A stretch of DNA of 64,000 nucleotides, from assembly GCF_965363235.1 (NCBI RefSeq), contig NC_134839.1, positions 55,395,560 through 55,459,559 of the forward strand, written 5' to 3'. Under the pieces are notes generated by a model that saw only the letters and a list, made by a program, of their open reading frames with translations, was not told the origin of the DNA and ran no database searches. Source of the DNA: Mytilus galloprovincialis. Lineage: Eukaryota > Mollusca > Bivalvia > Mytilida > Mytilidae. Below, in pieces: positions 30,236-43,349 of the stretch (position 1 is the stretch's first letter; every line of letters starts with the position of its first letter). Made by a program: the position numbers and the translations under genes.

Positions 30236-31340
30236 TGTGCGTACATTGTATCAACCCAGTATGTGTTCCGTCAAACAGAAGTTCTCCAGTAAACTTTGTT
30301 ATAAAAAATGCCATCGAATATCTGTTCATTTTGGTGAAAATATTCTTTACTCTTTAATCCACAAGGAATAAAACTTGTGATATTTGTTCTAGTGGAAATT
30401 ACATTCCGAATATTCATTCCATTTAGAACTAATATTATGAAAGAACTTCTGTTTCATGACAATCCCAGTAATTTATTTGTAGATTGTTCTGTTATTTAAT
30501 AAATGAAATGAAGTAGATCGAGTTTTTTTTTGTATTCAGAGCATGCATATTTCTTTCCACTGGTTATGCTCTGACTGTTTTAACGCCAAAGAAGCGTTGA
30601 GCTAACCTATAGCAACAGATTGTAACCCGGATACAATGTCTGCATCTGCATATTTGTAATTACAAAATGCACATTCAAACGGAATCTGTCTCTTACCGCA
30701 GACGATAGAAGTTCACTGGCAATTTTTCTAAAAGCCTGTCAATCCCGTTATTGTAAATTTGTGCGCTTTAAAGGTAATTGTGGTGCCACTGAGGTCTCTG
30801 TTAACCACAATGGGAATGATATTGGGAAATAAACAGTTCTTAAATAGTGTCCCAGACTCGGTAGGACAAGATAACACTTCTGAACATGAAAAACTTTATT
30901 GAATGGAAAATTTTTCATGGGTATTAACTTTCGAATGGTGTCTGATGTGTATAATTTAAAAGTTGCAAATTGAATTCATATACTAGAATGTTTAAATGTA
31001 ACATGTTATTGTCCTCATTTTGAAATTACATAAAGCATATGTCATTGACGTAATAAGGTGTATTTAAAAGATATCACAACTTTGAAAGTCTAATCTTTCA
31101 CAGATGTTTACAAAACTTTTTTTAATAACTTGATGTCGAAATAGTGTTTTTATTTAAATTTTCACTTTCTTTAATATAACGCAATGCAAATAATAAAACA
31201 GATGCACTTTTATATATAATGCATCTTTAATAACGTTCTCAAAATGATTTTAAACCCATTTCTCTCAAGCTAGATTATAAAACATTTTGTTGAAGAATCA
31301 ATCTAATTGAAATAAGATCTCCGGAGATTAAATTGTAACT
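30236..31340. other. intergenic, nothing recognised
   Basis: AT-rich non-coding sequence. At its right edge (about 31348-31368) lies CCCGCGAAATCGCGGG, a perfect short palindrome that opens the next repeat block. Confidence 0.4.
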
Positions 31341-31404
31341 AGAACACACCCGCGAAATCGCGGGCATTCAGAGCGTGGTTGAAAGTATGTAAAGTGTTGT
31401 AGGA

Positions 31405-32790
31405 AGATTTAATAACTTGAGAATTTCAGGAATAGGTAGTATATTATGAACATGCAAGTCAGGGGCCTGTAAATAGTGGTTTTCGTTTGTTTACGTGTAA
31501 CATATTTGGTTTTCGTTCATATTTTGAACATAAATAAGGCCGTTAGTTTTCTCGTTTGAATTGTTTTACACTGTAATTTCAGGGCCTTTTATAGCTGACT
31601 ATGCGGTATGGGCTTTGCTCATTGTTGAAGGCCGTACGGTGACCTATAGTTGTTAATTTCTGTGTCATTTTTGTCTCTTGTGGGGAACTGTCTCTTTGGC
31701 AATCCTACCACATCTTCTTTTTTTGTAATCAATGAAATTTTGTAAAAGATTTAATGACTGGAGAATTTCAGAAAAGGTATCAAAAGTCAAAGGTACCTTG
31801 GGACAGGACAGTTGTTTTCTAGCCCTGCTAATCCTTTTTTCCCCAAATTCCCCCTTTTTATTTTCTAATAATTTTAATAACACATTGATAATTTAAGCGC
31901 TTAAATGTATATTATGTACAGTCATTTCTATAAATTGCATATTTGTTTTTCGTTCATATTTTGTACATATAGATAAGGCCGTTAGTTTTCTCGTTTGAAT
32001 TGTTTTACATTGTCATTTCGGGTCCTTTTATAGCTGACTATGGGGTATGGGCTTTGCTCATTGTTGAGGGCCGTACGGTGACCTATAGTTGTTAATTTCT
32101 GTGTCATTTTTGTCTCTTGTGGAGAACTGTCTCTTTGGCAATCCTACCACATCTTCTTTTTTTGTAATCAATGAAATTTTGTAAAAGATTTAATGACTGG
32201 AGAATTTCAGAAAAGGTATCAAAAGTCAAAGGTACCTTGGGACAGGACAGTTGTTTTCTAGCCCGGCTAATCCTTTTTTCCCAAAATTCCCCCTTTTTAT
32301 TTTCTAATAATTTTAATAACACATTGATAATTTAAGCGCTTAAATGTATATTATGTACAGTCATTTCTATAAATTGCATATTTGTTTTTCGTTCATATTT
32401 TGTACATATAGATAAGGCCGTTAGTTTTCTCGTTTGAATTGTTTTACATTGTCATTTCGGGTCCTTTTATAGCTGACTATGGGGTATGGGCTTTGCTCAT
32501 TGTTGAGGGCCGTACGGTGACCTATAGTTGTTAATTTCTGTGTCATTTTTGTCTCTTGTTGAGAGCTGTCTCTTTGGCAAACATACCACATCTTCTTTAA
32601 TTGAAATCAATATTTTTTTGTAAAAGATTTAATGAATTTTCTAGCCCGGCTCCTCCTTTTTTCCCTAAAAATTCCCCCTTTAGTTTCTATTAATTTTAAT
32701 AACACATGGATACTTTTAGCGCTTATCTGTGTAGTATGTACATTGATTACTATAAATAAAGTGTATTTGGTTTTTACTTTCAATTCTCAA
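31405..32790 (+). repeat. 439-bp tandem repeat, about three copies
   Basis: Landmark AAGGCCGTTAGTTTTCTCG recurs at 31536, 31975 and 32414 (period 439). Each unit contains a retroelement-type tail (TTTTATAGCTGACTATG, CGTACGGTGACCTATAG, TGTCTCTTTGGCAAT, then ACCACATCTTCTTTTTTT). Units 1-2 and 2-3 are highly similar; the last is shortened and more diverged. The same tail alone occurs at 44680-44860 and, with changes, at 63770-64000. Confidence 0.9.
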
Positions 32791-33056
32791 TTTACTAATC
32801 GATCCACGGGCTAGCGGTCATTATTGATATTATACAGACTCTCTCAATTAATAAACTCTGTGACCGCCATGGATAGTTAACTTGAAAATGATATCAGATA
32901 GAAAATACTCTTTAAATATGTTCAAAGTATAAAGAAACCTGTCCAAAGAAAACGCAAACCGTAAGTCTAATCTGACTTAAAATTTCGCCCAATGTCGGAA
33001 TAATATCCGGACGCTTTTTTTCTCGTTTTTCTCCCAAAATATCTCAATCTGAATAA

Positions 33057-33719
33057 GGTAGCAATAAACAGTTAGGAAAAAATACTAAAGTTTGCCCTTA
33101 TGAATTTTACCATCCCCTTTTCATTGCTTTCTTGCGATATCAAGCTTACTGTTTGTGTCATATATGGGCATATGTATGTAATCAGAATCTTCCATAGATT
33201 TTATATCCATTATATAAAATGGTAAAATATAATTTCTTTTTGGTGTATCCATGGCAACAATCTGCATTTATTTGTTATAAAATATTGCAAAAAGGGGGGG
33301 AAAGATGTCACATATTTCCCAAAAATTTGGCTAAAAGTAGAATTTCAATCGCTTGAAGTAATACCTTTTCTGAAACTGTGTACATATATCATTCGGCAAA
33401 TCCAATGAAAATCATATGTCTTTCGTCTCATTTTTTTGTAAAATTGCGTCAAAAACTTCGTGTAGAAAAAGAGTGTTTGTAAACAGTACATTAATTTCTG
33501 GACCGATGGCCGGTCTAGCTATGAAAATACGGATTGTCAAACAGAAAACAGCCCATAAAACATGTAAAAAATAATCTTGATGCACTTATAAACCATCTTT
33601 GAAGGCTAAATTAGCACTCATCTGTCTAAAAATGAATTTTATTACACAATAACTTTCCTATTTGAAAAATCCACCGGGGCCAAAATGCGAAACTAAACTC
33701 CTAACTGTGTATTGCTACC
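33057..33719. mobile_element. Harbinger-like MITE, 663 bp
   Basis: Inverted repeats of about 21 bp with one mismatch (GGTAGCAATAAACAGTTAGG and its partner ending CTACC), flanked on both sides by TAA (33054-33056, 33720-33722). GG-terminal repeats with a TWA duplication are diagnostic of PIF/Harbinger-type elements. No transposase. Confidence 0.75.
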
Positions 33720-33777
33720 TAATCATATGAATGGATGACAAATGCGACTATGTGGATTTTAACGCCACTCTCCGCGT

Positions 33778-34055
33778 GTTGACATGAATATCAATAATGT
33801 GGTCATTTTTATAAATTTTCTGTTTATAAAACTTTGAATTATTCATAAAACTAAGGATATTCTTATCCCAGGCATAGATTACATTAGCCGTATTTGGCAC
33901 AACTTTTTTGAATTTTGGATCCTCAATGCTCTTCAACTTTGTACTTGTTTGGCTTTATAAATATTTTGATATGAGCGTCACTGATGAGTCTTATGTAGAC
34001 GAAACGCGCGTCTGGCGTACTAAATTATAATCCTGGTACTTTTGATAACTATCCG
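33778..34055 (+). repeat. GATGAGTCTTATGTAGACGA repeat, best copy
   Basis: Shares TGTTGACATGAATATCAATA, CTCAATGCTCTTCAACTTTG and the GATGAGTCTTATGTAGACGA block with the copy at 36597-36832. The family is very common in mussels by recall; it ends here with ATCCTGGTAC. Probably a short non-autonomous element. Confidence 0.8.
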
Positions 34056-34329
34056 CACTATCGACTTTATCGTGGTGAACAGTTTATATTAGCGGGCACG
34101 TAAAGAACTGTATGCTGAAAATATGTTTTGGTGTATCAACAAAAATGGCAGCCTCAAATATAGTTAAAACTACAAGAAAATGCTTAGACTATTGACTTTA
34201 TTATTTTTACCACCAACATAAGGATACTGAGACCACCTAAGCTAATCATTAATCATTATGAATCAGAACTCATAACTCATGCAAGCTCTGTATAAAAGAC
34301 AAACGTAAAGGCCTTCTGCAATATCTTAC

Positions 34330-36025
34330 TCTTATTTTGTTGATAAGTGCGAATGACATTGAAATGAATCCAGATCCCTCAACTAATATCACTACAAATA
34401 AGATCGGCAATACTTATGAGGAACTTGTGATGCATCAAACACTGCCTCTTTTTATGACCTAAATGAAACAAAGCTAAGTTGATGCTGCTTGCTTAATTTG
34501 TAATGCTCCAAACTATACTGACACATGTCATAGTTATAAACAGGGACTCCGTACATAGCTTACGTGATTTATCAAACTGCTCAGAAGCAGATAATTCTCC
34601 AAAGAGGACACCACTCCACACATCAACACCCATGAGAAAAAAAATCACACAGTTAAAGATTCATTCCTTTACATATTCTAAATATAAACTGTTAGCCTAT
34701 CAACTAAAACTACGTAATTTAGAAAACGTATGTGTGTACATAGAGGCCAAAATCAATAATCTGCATTGAAACATGGTATAACTAGAATGTTAAAACCTCA
34801 GAGATTTGAATAGAAAACAACACCATTTATCGAGAAACCACAAACAAGGCAAAATTTAGAATCAACTAAAAAATGCGAGCATTTGACAGTACTTTACACA
34901 GAAGAAAAAAACCTCATGATAGATACCAGGATTGAAATTTTGTACACGTACCAGACGTGCGTTTCGTCTACAAAAGACTCATCAGTGACGCTCGAATAAA
35001 AAAAAGTTCAAAGGGCAAATAAAATACGAAGTTGAAGAGCATAGGACAAAAAAGTTTTGCCAAATACAGCTAAGAAACTGTGAATTGATCGGGGTAAAAT
35101 TAGAAACCCGAGATGAGAGAAGTTTTTACATTTGTGCGTAATACAGAAGACACGTATCTGATGTAAAATGTTTGTGATGTTAGCTTGGATCACCAATCTC
35201 CAAAGTAAGTAATAACCCAAATTCCAACATCATTATTGGCGGGACTGGATGAGCTGTTATATACATATTTTCGTTATAAATAGTGATTGCTAGTTCACAG
35301 TCTGGTATCTGTATCATTCCGGAATCGGAAAGGGTTATTCCGTATCCGGACTGATATTAATGCTCTCTTTTCTTGTTAATGCGGATAGCAGACGTAATTT
35401 ATGATTGAGAGAAAAAATATAACAACTAAATCAATTTTATACGTATCTGTTTGTGTCCTTTACATACAAAAGTCCCCCAAGGATACAGAAGAGCAACTCC
35501 TTTTAAAAAAGAGGAAACTCAAAATGCACCCTATATATCAATCTTTTAAAGATCTTATCGACAACCATTCCCTTATTAAAATTAGTTGAAGAAAATACAC
35601 TAGATCTCATTTTCTCAAGTCTTGATTATACCATCAAATTTAAGGAACAAGAAAGACTCATACCACGATATTAGAAAGCACACGGGGAAGTTTCAAAGAC
35701 GACCTTACAGCACTATATAAACAGCTACGGGTACAGATGTGAAATCTAAAGTGCAATGCAAACGATATACAAGTACGAATAAAACTGCTCTACACAAAAT
35801 CATGTACCACACAAACAATACAAGAAGAAAAAGAAACACCCATGGATAAAAGGAAATATAAAAAAGCTCACAAAAACGACTCTACAAAAGAATGAAGAAA
35901 ACCAGATTCTTAAGTAAAGGAAGAATATAAAGACTTTAAAAAAGAAAACAACAAAATGCATATTGGTAATACATTAGAAGGATGCAATAAACAAAATTTC
36001 CTGTAGATTCCGAAGCCACAGAGCT
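34330..36025 (+). pseudogene. decayed LINE remnant
   Basis: Starts with a frame reading LISANDIEMNPDPS (34340-34400), the '(G/N)DIExNPGP' motif found near the start of many LINE ORFs. Later pieces resemble the end of an APE endonuclease (FKDLIDNHSL then TLDLIFSS, about 35540-35625) and a Lys-rich linker (about 35770-35960). Many stops and frame changes separate them and no RT core is recognisable, so it is an old, internally deleted copy. A separate repeat (34935-35060) interrupts it. Confidence 0.55.
34935..35060 (-). repeat. inverted copy of GATGAGTCTTATGTAGACGA repeat
   Basis: Carries the complement (TTTCGTCTACAAAAGACTCA, CAGTGACGCTC) and GAAGTTGAAGAGCAT. Lies inside the decayed LINE, so it inserted later. 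Confidence 0.7.
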
Positions 36026-36596
36026 CAGTCCTGGGACCAAACCTCTTTCTCTATTATATCAATAGCTATCTTATAATAACATCCAAAAACTGTGAAAAAA
36101 ATATATAAGAATAGAATGCCTGCACTAACTAGCAAGATGGGAACAAATATGGTGCATGAAATACCATCTTGACAAATACAGCATCTTGAAGGTAACAAAC
36201 ATTGTATAAACTCCATGGTCAAAATTTAAAAAAAACCTTAATTATCACCATTTAAAACAACCTGAAATGGTATAAACGCTTGCAGGTTAGCACTTGGACA
36301 CTCTTCAGTGTGGAGGTGAAAACATGGTAGCGTCTAGAGTTTAGAAACTTGTTGACGCAGGAAACGAAGCTATAATACGTTGACATTCCAACACTTGTGC
36401 AAGAAACATACCCAGGAAATTCTATTAGTTAATGAAGAAATTCAAATTGCAAATTAATATCGTGGTATGTTTTGGAATGTATGGACTAATTGTAAAATAA
36501 TCAGCACGTGGCAATTGTTGACTTTTATTTTCTCGTGGTCATGTTATAGACATTTCGTCCCCGGGGTATCACCAGCCCAGTAGTCAACACTTCGGT
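36026..36596. other. intergenic, nothing recognised
   Basis: No supported feature. Confidence 0.35.
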
Positions 36597-36832
36597 GTTG
36601 ACATGAATATCAATAATGTGGTCATTTTTATACATTTCCTGTTTACAAAAGTTTGAATTTTTCGAAAAACTAAGGATTTTCTTATCCTAGGCATATATAT
36701 TACCTTAACCGTATTTGGCACAATTTTTTTGAATTTTACATCCTCAATGCTCTTAAACTTTGTACTTGTTTGGCTTTATAAATATTTTGATATAAGCGTC
36801 ATTGATGAGTTCTATGTAGACGAAACGCAACT
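36597..36832 (+). repeat. second direct copy of GATGAGTCTTATGTAGACGA repeat
   Basis: Matches 33778-34020 along its length; truncated just after GTAGACGAAACG. Confidence 0.8.
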
Positions 36833-38099
36833 GTTTGGGACCCAGCCACAAAAGAATCTGTTAATAAATCAGATCACCTACAATGGAAATCGCTACAACA
36901 ATGAAGAAAGGAAACCAGTCTAGTGATGTTTAATAAAATAGAGAGTATGGTAGAGATATTTCAAGAGCGACTAACACCACCAGTGCATCAATGGAGAAAT
37001 ACACATTCAAAGTATATGAAGTACCCCCTCATGTATTGACGAAGGAGGTCTTACCCCGACAAAAACAGACCCAGAGAGAAACCAGTGAACCGGGAAATCT
37101 GACAACTTAAGATTGAAGTTGACACGTGCGGGGAGATCGAACTCAAAACTTTGGAGTTTAGTGATACAGTAGATGAACTTCTTAAGACCCTAAATCCACA
37201 GACTTTAGTTTGAAATGTCGATAAAAACAAGATCCACCAGAATAGCTAATGAATCAAGAAACACTTTTCTTTTTAGTGATTATGGAAAATAGAAAAAAAA
37301 GTTACAGTACATACATATCAAAGGAAAACGTAATACATTCATCTTTACACTGAGGACTGTCTTCTACCAATAACCGAAACACCAACGGAATATGATCCTC
37401 CTAATTGTGAAAATTCTAAGAGGGAAATAGAAATTAGAAATGGGAAATCAATAATGCAATGTCTGAATGTCAAATCCTTTTATAAACCTCAGCAGATCTA
37501 GAACATGGTTCCAACCAATCTAATTAAAAACCGATCTCTCATCGCTCCTGTTTCTGATATGTCGCGTGGAAGTAAACAAGTTAAAAAACTGATGTGTGTT
37601 TTCTTTGTGGGCATCATATGTAGACTAGATTGTTACTGTACGAATTATGCGTCAAATATCTATTTATGGTGAAACAGTACAAGATTAACGACTGCGATAC
37701 AACTATACATGTAAACAGCCAAAAGGAGACATATTGCTAGAATTCATATTCATTAACAATCAACATATGATCAGTTATAGGGTTAGACTGATCTTCTGTC
37801 AAAAAAGGATTCAAAGATTAAAGGTGTAATGCAAAAAAGATAAAAACAAACAATGTCCATACTGGCTCTGACTTTTTTGAATATGGGAAATCACTTTATG
37901 ATCCGAAAAGAAACAATGGAATGTCGACTGTGTACTGCTTAAGCCATGTCAGTTTGTTTTCGATTTATGAGTTTGAATGTCCCTTTATTATCAAATGTCC
38001 AAATACGACTGCTTTATAATCAAATAAAAGGTTGTGTTAAAAAATATTTGAAATTATTTTGAATATTCATCAACTTCTAGTTTAATTTAGCAAATTGAT
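36833..38099. other. intergenic, possible old coding remnants
   Basis: Short frames around 37340-37520 look protein-like (TPLPITETPTEYDPP) but are too brief to assign. Otherwise non-coding. Confidence 0.3.
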
Positions 38100-38119
38100 C
38101 AATCAATCCCATATACATC

Positions 38120-38340
38120 TTAACAGGAATGTGTCCATAGTACACGGTTGTCCCACTCACACTGTCATTTTCTGTTTAGTGGACCATGAAATTGGGATAA
38201 AAACTCTCATTAAGCATTAAAATTAGAAAGATCATATTATAGGGAATATGTATACTAAGTTTCAAGTTGATAAGACTTCAACTTCTTCAATAAAGGGCTG
38301 CGCTTTAGCGCATGATACGCCCGTTGCTCTTTTAACTTGT
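38120..38340 (+). repeat. GGGGCATAAAA-family repeat, partial
   Basis: Contains AATGTGTCCATAGTACACGG, TTAGTGGACCATGAAATTGG and ACTAAGTTTCAAGTTGAT, landmarks shared with 39885-40101, 42285-42510, 43350-43800 and 47320-47800. Lacks the typical GGACGGAC tail. Confidence 0.75.
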
Positions 38341-38399
38341 CTTTTATGCTTTAAATGAATTTATATGATCAACTAGAAATATATATACAAATCAAAAGG

Positions 38400-39128
38400 G
38401 ATGTTACATTAATATATTCACCAAAGTTTCTTAAAATCCCCCTTTTTTAAGTATAAAAATTCATTACTTATAAGAAAACGTAAAATCTAAAATTTATAAA
38501 AATGGAAAGGGAGCTTATGTCAATAGGTATAAACAATTTATCAAAGTTGCATAAAATTTTGTGAAAGTGTTAGTTATTGTCCCAAAATTGGAAAATCCCC
38601 CCTTTTTTAAGCATAATAATTCATAACACGGCAATGTAAAATCTGAAATTTATAAAAATTGACAGGGAGCTTACATCAATAGATATAAACAATTCACCAA
38701 AGTTTCATGGACATTGGTGAAAGCCTTTTTGAGTTATTGTCCAAAGTGTTGAAAATCCCCCTTTTTTTTATGAATAAAGCCCCATAAATCCAAAACTTAA
38801 AATCTGAAATTTATAACAATTGAAAGGGAGCTTACATCAATAGATATAAACAATTCACCAAAGTTTCATGGACATTGGTGAAAGCCTTTTTGAGTTATTG
38901 TCCGAAGTGTTGAAAATCCCCCTTTTTTTATGAATAAAGCCCCATAAATCCAAAACTTAAAATCTGAAATTTATAAAAATTGAAAGGGAGCTTACATCAA
39001 TAGATATAAACAATTCACCAAAGTTTCATGGACATTGGTGAAAGCCTTTTTGAGTTATTGTCCGAAGTGTTGAAAATCCCCCTTTTTTATGAATAAAGCC
39101 CCATAAATCCAAAACTTAAAATCTGAAA
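38400..39128 (+). repeat. ~160-bp tandem repeat, 4-5 copies
   Basis: TAGATATAAACAATTCACC-type blocks recur at about 38522, 38680, 38841 and 39001. Each unit has TTGAGTTATTGTCCGAAGTG, AAAATCCCCCTTTTTT and AAAATCTGAAATTTATAA. Copies 3-5 are nearly identical. A related single unit lies at 42085-42165. Confidence 0.88.
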
Positions 39129-39706
39129 GGAGTAGGTTCAGTAAGACCCCTTTTTGGCCCCAAAATATAGCAGTTTTACAAAATTGTTAAAATGTAAACC
39201 TTTAGTTATTTATTGGACAGTAGAATGCTTCTGCTACATAAGTATGGGCTGATTTTGACAATACAATGCACATATATCCGGTACTAGCACCATTAAGTCA
39301 TGCTAAATTATTGAAATCCTCATAATTCTAGCATTTTAGTTAAATTTTAGACGGTTTTTGTGTAAAACGAAAGTGGCCGCATTCGTGTTCATCCTTAATA
39401 TTGAAATGTAAGTTGTATTTTATGATAATACATAACATATATAAAGGTTGAGGATGAACACGGATGCGGCCACTTTCATTTTTACCAAAAACCATCTGAA
39501 AATTGACATTATCCGGCCAATTAGGTAGATTTTTCATATTTGAGCTTGGATCGGATCGTTTTTAATGACTAAATCTGTTAAAATCTTTCACATAAACTAA
39601 TTAATTCAAATAAAATAGACACTTAAGTGTTTAAAAAGTGGTCAAAATCTTTCGTCAGATGAACCTGAAATTTGAGGCCAAAATCGGACCTTACCGGACC
39701 TACTCC
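39129..39706. mobile_element. Spy-like element, 578 bp, no target duplication
   Basis: Imperfect ~37-bp inverted ends (GGAGTAGGTTCAGTAAG and, complemented, GGAGTAGGTCCGGTAAG) lie between AAA on the left and TTT on the right. There is no direct repeat of flanking DNA. The left flank AATCTGAAA is the 160-bp tandem unit broken inside its AAATTT, and the right flank resumes TTTATAAA. Insertion into AAATTT without duplication is the defining trait of Spy elements (relatives of PIF/Harbinger and ISL2EU). Inside is a second inverted pair (39349-39395 and 39451-39497, with AAAGTGGCCGCAT arms). No transposase. Confidence 0.65.
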
Positions 39707-39884
39707 TTTATAAATCAAAGAGCTGATAGCTCTGAAGTGGAAGAAGGTGAATAGAAGGTAACTTGAATTACCATAAAAGCAGCCCCACTTACCCAGGCTG
39801 CTTTGTTCCATTATCGTTAAAATGTATTTTTTTTTCTTCAAACAAGAAAAGGTCATAAGTACATGGATTTCCCATCCGTACAAT

Positions 39885-40101
39885 CATTTTCTATGTTCAG
39901 TTGACTATGAAAATTAGGTAAAATCTTTAATTTGGCAGTAATTAAGAAGATCATATCAAGAGGAACACATGTGTACTAAGTTTCAAGTTGATTGGATTTC
40001 AACTTCATCAAAAACTACCTCGACCATAAACTTTATAACCAGAAGCAGGACGGACGGACAGACTAGAAAACATATTGCCCATAAATGGAGCATAAAAATA
40101 G
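39885..40101 (+). repeat. GGGGCATAAAA-family repeat copy
   Basis: AACACATGTGTACTAAGTTT, GATTGGATTTCAACTTCATC and GACGGACGGACAG blocks, ending with a variant GGAGCATAAAA. Confidence 0.75.
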
Positions 40102-40679
40102 TAAGACTTGTTACATACCTGCCAACTTTTGAAAGTTCCCATATGGGTTTTTACTGCACAACAATTTTAAAGGTTACAATTTTTAAAGACGTATTTTGCA
40201 AGATCTGGATTGTCTAGAAAAAGTGTCATATTTGTATGATGAACTTACATGCCTTTTCCTTAAGTCTGTTTGCATGATTCTAGTTATATATTAAATCGGT
40301 AGAAAAAATATACATGAAGCTAGCAGACCAGGGTTTATTTTTCAGATTAAGAATATTAGATGCTTGTTGAAATTTCCAATTTTGAATTATGCACAAAGAT
40401 GGACCTTTAACAGGTTGGGAACAACACTCCAAATGAGGGTAACCTAACTGGAAGATCATCACAACCCACTGTAAAAAATGAACACAAAATAGAATTTTTC
40501 AATAAAATGCTGAAAATAGGCTTTAAAGTATTAAAATGCATTGCAAAAAACAAATATTTCATTAAATAAATTTAAGTAGAATATTCCTATGATATTCCTT
40601 TTCATATTGGATACAAATTTTATTGAGTCTACTGCAGACACTTTGTAGTCAAAGTGTTTCAACTGAGGTACTACACAGG

Positions 40680-40745
40680 CGTCAAAAGGCGTCATTATGG
40701 AGTAAAGGGGTGGCGTCAAAAAGCGTCATTATGGAGGAAAGGGTT
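40680..40745. repeat. short tandem duplication
   Basis: Two ~34-bp copies with GGCGTCA, AAA and GCGTCATTATGGAG, ending AAAGGGTTAA. Small; may be the end of a TTAA-flanked MITE. Confidence 0.5.
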
Positions 40746-42064
40746 AAGTACTGAATGGTCAAAACATCATGTTTTTTTATCGACATAAATTTTGTCATAA
40801 ATGTAACCAAATGATGTAGAAATTGTGTTTTTTCTTCAAATTTCCATCAAATTGTAATGTTTATAGTTCCATTATTGCCTCTCTATTTGAATAAAATAAA
40901 ATAATAAGAAGAATCTGTTTCTTGTTTTGTTTTGTTTTTGACAAATGATTGTTCACTGCTAGCAAATGAATGATTATATTTATATATCTTATCTGTATAT
41001 ATTTTTGTTCATGTCTTCATCTCCTTATCATTTGTAAATGTATAGACAAATAAGGAAGAAATAAGCTCCACATGTATATTTGCAACATCGTAAATTAATT
41101 AAAAAAACATTCTGTGGTAAACAAAATTATGATATAAACTTCAATTTAATCCTTGAAAGGAGGTCTAGATTGCTAAAATAATTTATAAATTTTAATTTTT
41201 TTATTTGTCCAAAATCATTTAAATTCATTTAATCAACATCCTTTTATGATTATTTGATTAAAATATTAATCATTTATAGTCTTTTTACAATTTACATTTT
41301 TAAAAGCAAAATAACTGAAAACAGGATAAAACAAAGGGAAGTAACAAAAAAGTATTTCAATATTCCCAATACACATCGTTTTGATAACACAACGGCAGTT
41401 AGCCGGAGGTAAACATCGTTGATTACCAGTATGTTTGACACCCAAGCTGTCAAGTGAAGCCATATAATTATACATCTTCTTTGATGTTCAGGTAAAATTT
41501 AACACCGGTGTCAATTACACCCGTACAGTAGTAAGAAATGATCAAATATGGCGTCTGAAAAATTTCATACACGGGAGTTTTTTCTCCTAAACGGAAGGTT
41601 CACATGTATGTTACGAAGGGCATCTAATTCACATGACAAAGGAAAACCATGAATAAAGACAACACTTTATATATCCTTTTTATTTATATAAAAACAAAAT
41701 CTTCTTCTCTGCAGGATTGCAAATTCGTAACTTCAAGGGCGAACTTGTTAACAGGGCGAGTTGTCCCCATACCAAATTCACGCATGCGTAATACAAATAT
41801 CTACAGTTAAAACATCCTGTTACAAGTAAACAAATAACGTTCATGTGGATGAGATGAAATCTAATAATTTACTTAAATAAAAGGGTCATATTTACGATAG
41901 TGATTGTTTTACAATCATAATTTACAAATTAAATGATTCAGATGCCTAATCATGTGTAAAAATCGGTATCAGGAATCTAAGTTGTTTTGAAATTGTAATA
42001 CACGAAATGAATGCGGCATACGGAGACTCAATGCCAATGGTCAGCCCCTTAAGTCTTCAGAAGA
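40746..42064. other. intergenic, mostly unassigned
   Basis: No gene. The segment 41266-41475 resembles, in inverted orientation, part of the interior of the 929-bp element at 56716-57644 (shared GCTTCACTTGACAGCTT and GGTGTCAAACA), so it is probably a decayed relative. Confidence 0.4.
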
Positions 42065-42510
42065 CTTGACGTCTTCTTCCACTAAAAACGAAAGGGAGCT
42101 TACGTCAATAGATATAAACAATTCATGGAAATTGGTGAAAGTGTTTTTGAGTTATTGTCCGAAGTGTGGACGACGGACGGACGGACGGACAGACGGACGG
42201 ACGGACAATGGTATACCATAATACGTCCCGTCTAAAAGACGACGGGCGTATAAAAACTACCTTGACAAAACACTTTAACCTGAAACTTGCACTATCATTT
42301 TCTATGTTTAGTGGACCGTGAAATTGAGGTCAAAAGTCTAATTTGGCATTAGAATTAGAAAGATCATATCATAGGGAACATGTGTACTAAGTATCAAGTT
42401 GATTGGACTTCAACTTCATCAAAAACTTAAACCTGAAGCAGAACAGACGTACGGAAGCAGACTAGAAAACATAATGCCCCTCTACTACCGTAGGTGGGGC
42501 ATAAAAACGA
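42065..42510 (+). repeat. two adjacent dispersed repeats with GGAC microsatellite
   Basis: First, a unit of the 160-bp family running into (GGAC)n at about 42173-42208 and a short palindrome (ACGTCCCGTC..GACGACGGGCGT). Then a GGGGCATAAAA-family copy (42285-42510). Confidence 0.75.
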
Positions 42511-43349
42511 AGAGACAGATGCCATATCAAAAGAGCTGTACATAATTTGACTCCTTACAAGATCAATTATATATACTGCTTACCTTTCTAACTAAAGTGT
42601 CAAGACAAATTTGTCCAATTTTCATTTGATACTAGTATGGGTTTGATATCGTATTTTAAGTGTATTTGCATTTTCTCCTACTTTCATCTTTTTAGATAAT
42701 ATAAATTGTCCATTAATCTAGACTGATCCAATCCGTCAAGGGGTAAATATTCCAGTGAGTAAATACAACAGGAATAGTCTGCAAAGTGACGAAAAAAAAA
42801 TTGGAAGTCACTAGACTGAAACTGTATCCTTTGATATCTTGCTATTTCTTTATCCTAGGATCCATTTATTTTGCAAAACTCTTAAAACGGTTCTTTATTG
42901 TGCAGAGAAATTATCAGTTAGACCATTCAAAGAGCTAAAATGAGGGTTAAGAAAAGAACGTGACTCTACTTGATGACCTCAAAAACTTCTGTCTTAAATA
43001 TGCAGATTATAGATCAACTTAGCTCACAAATTTGTTTTAGAAATAAGTTCGAATTTAAACAAAACAATAATCAAAATAGAATCAAGCAGATTGAGAGATA
43101 AACCCTTTTCTACCTTTTTTGTTATGATTGTTGGAAAAAAAGTAAGTACTAAGTATTTTATCGATATTCAGATCTCATCAATGAAAATAAATTAACTATT
43201 TAAGGTTACAAACAAAAATTGAGGGAATTGCCTAAACTTCAGTGTCCACAAATTTGAGCAATAACGATATACATCAAAAGATGCACTAAGAAATGGACAA
43301 TTAGATACACCTACTCTTTATACAAATTTTCCTCATTCTAAACAAAGAC

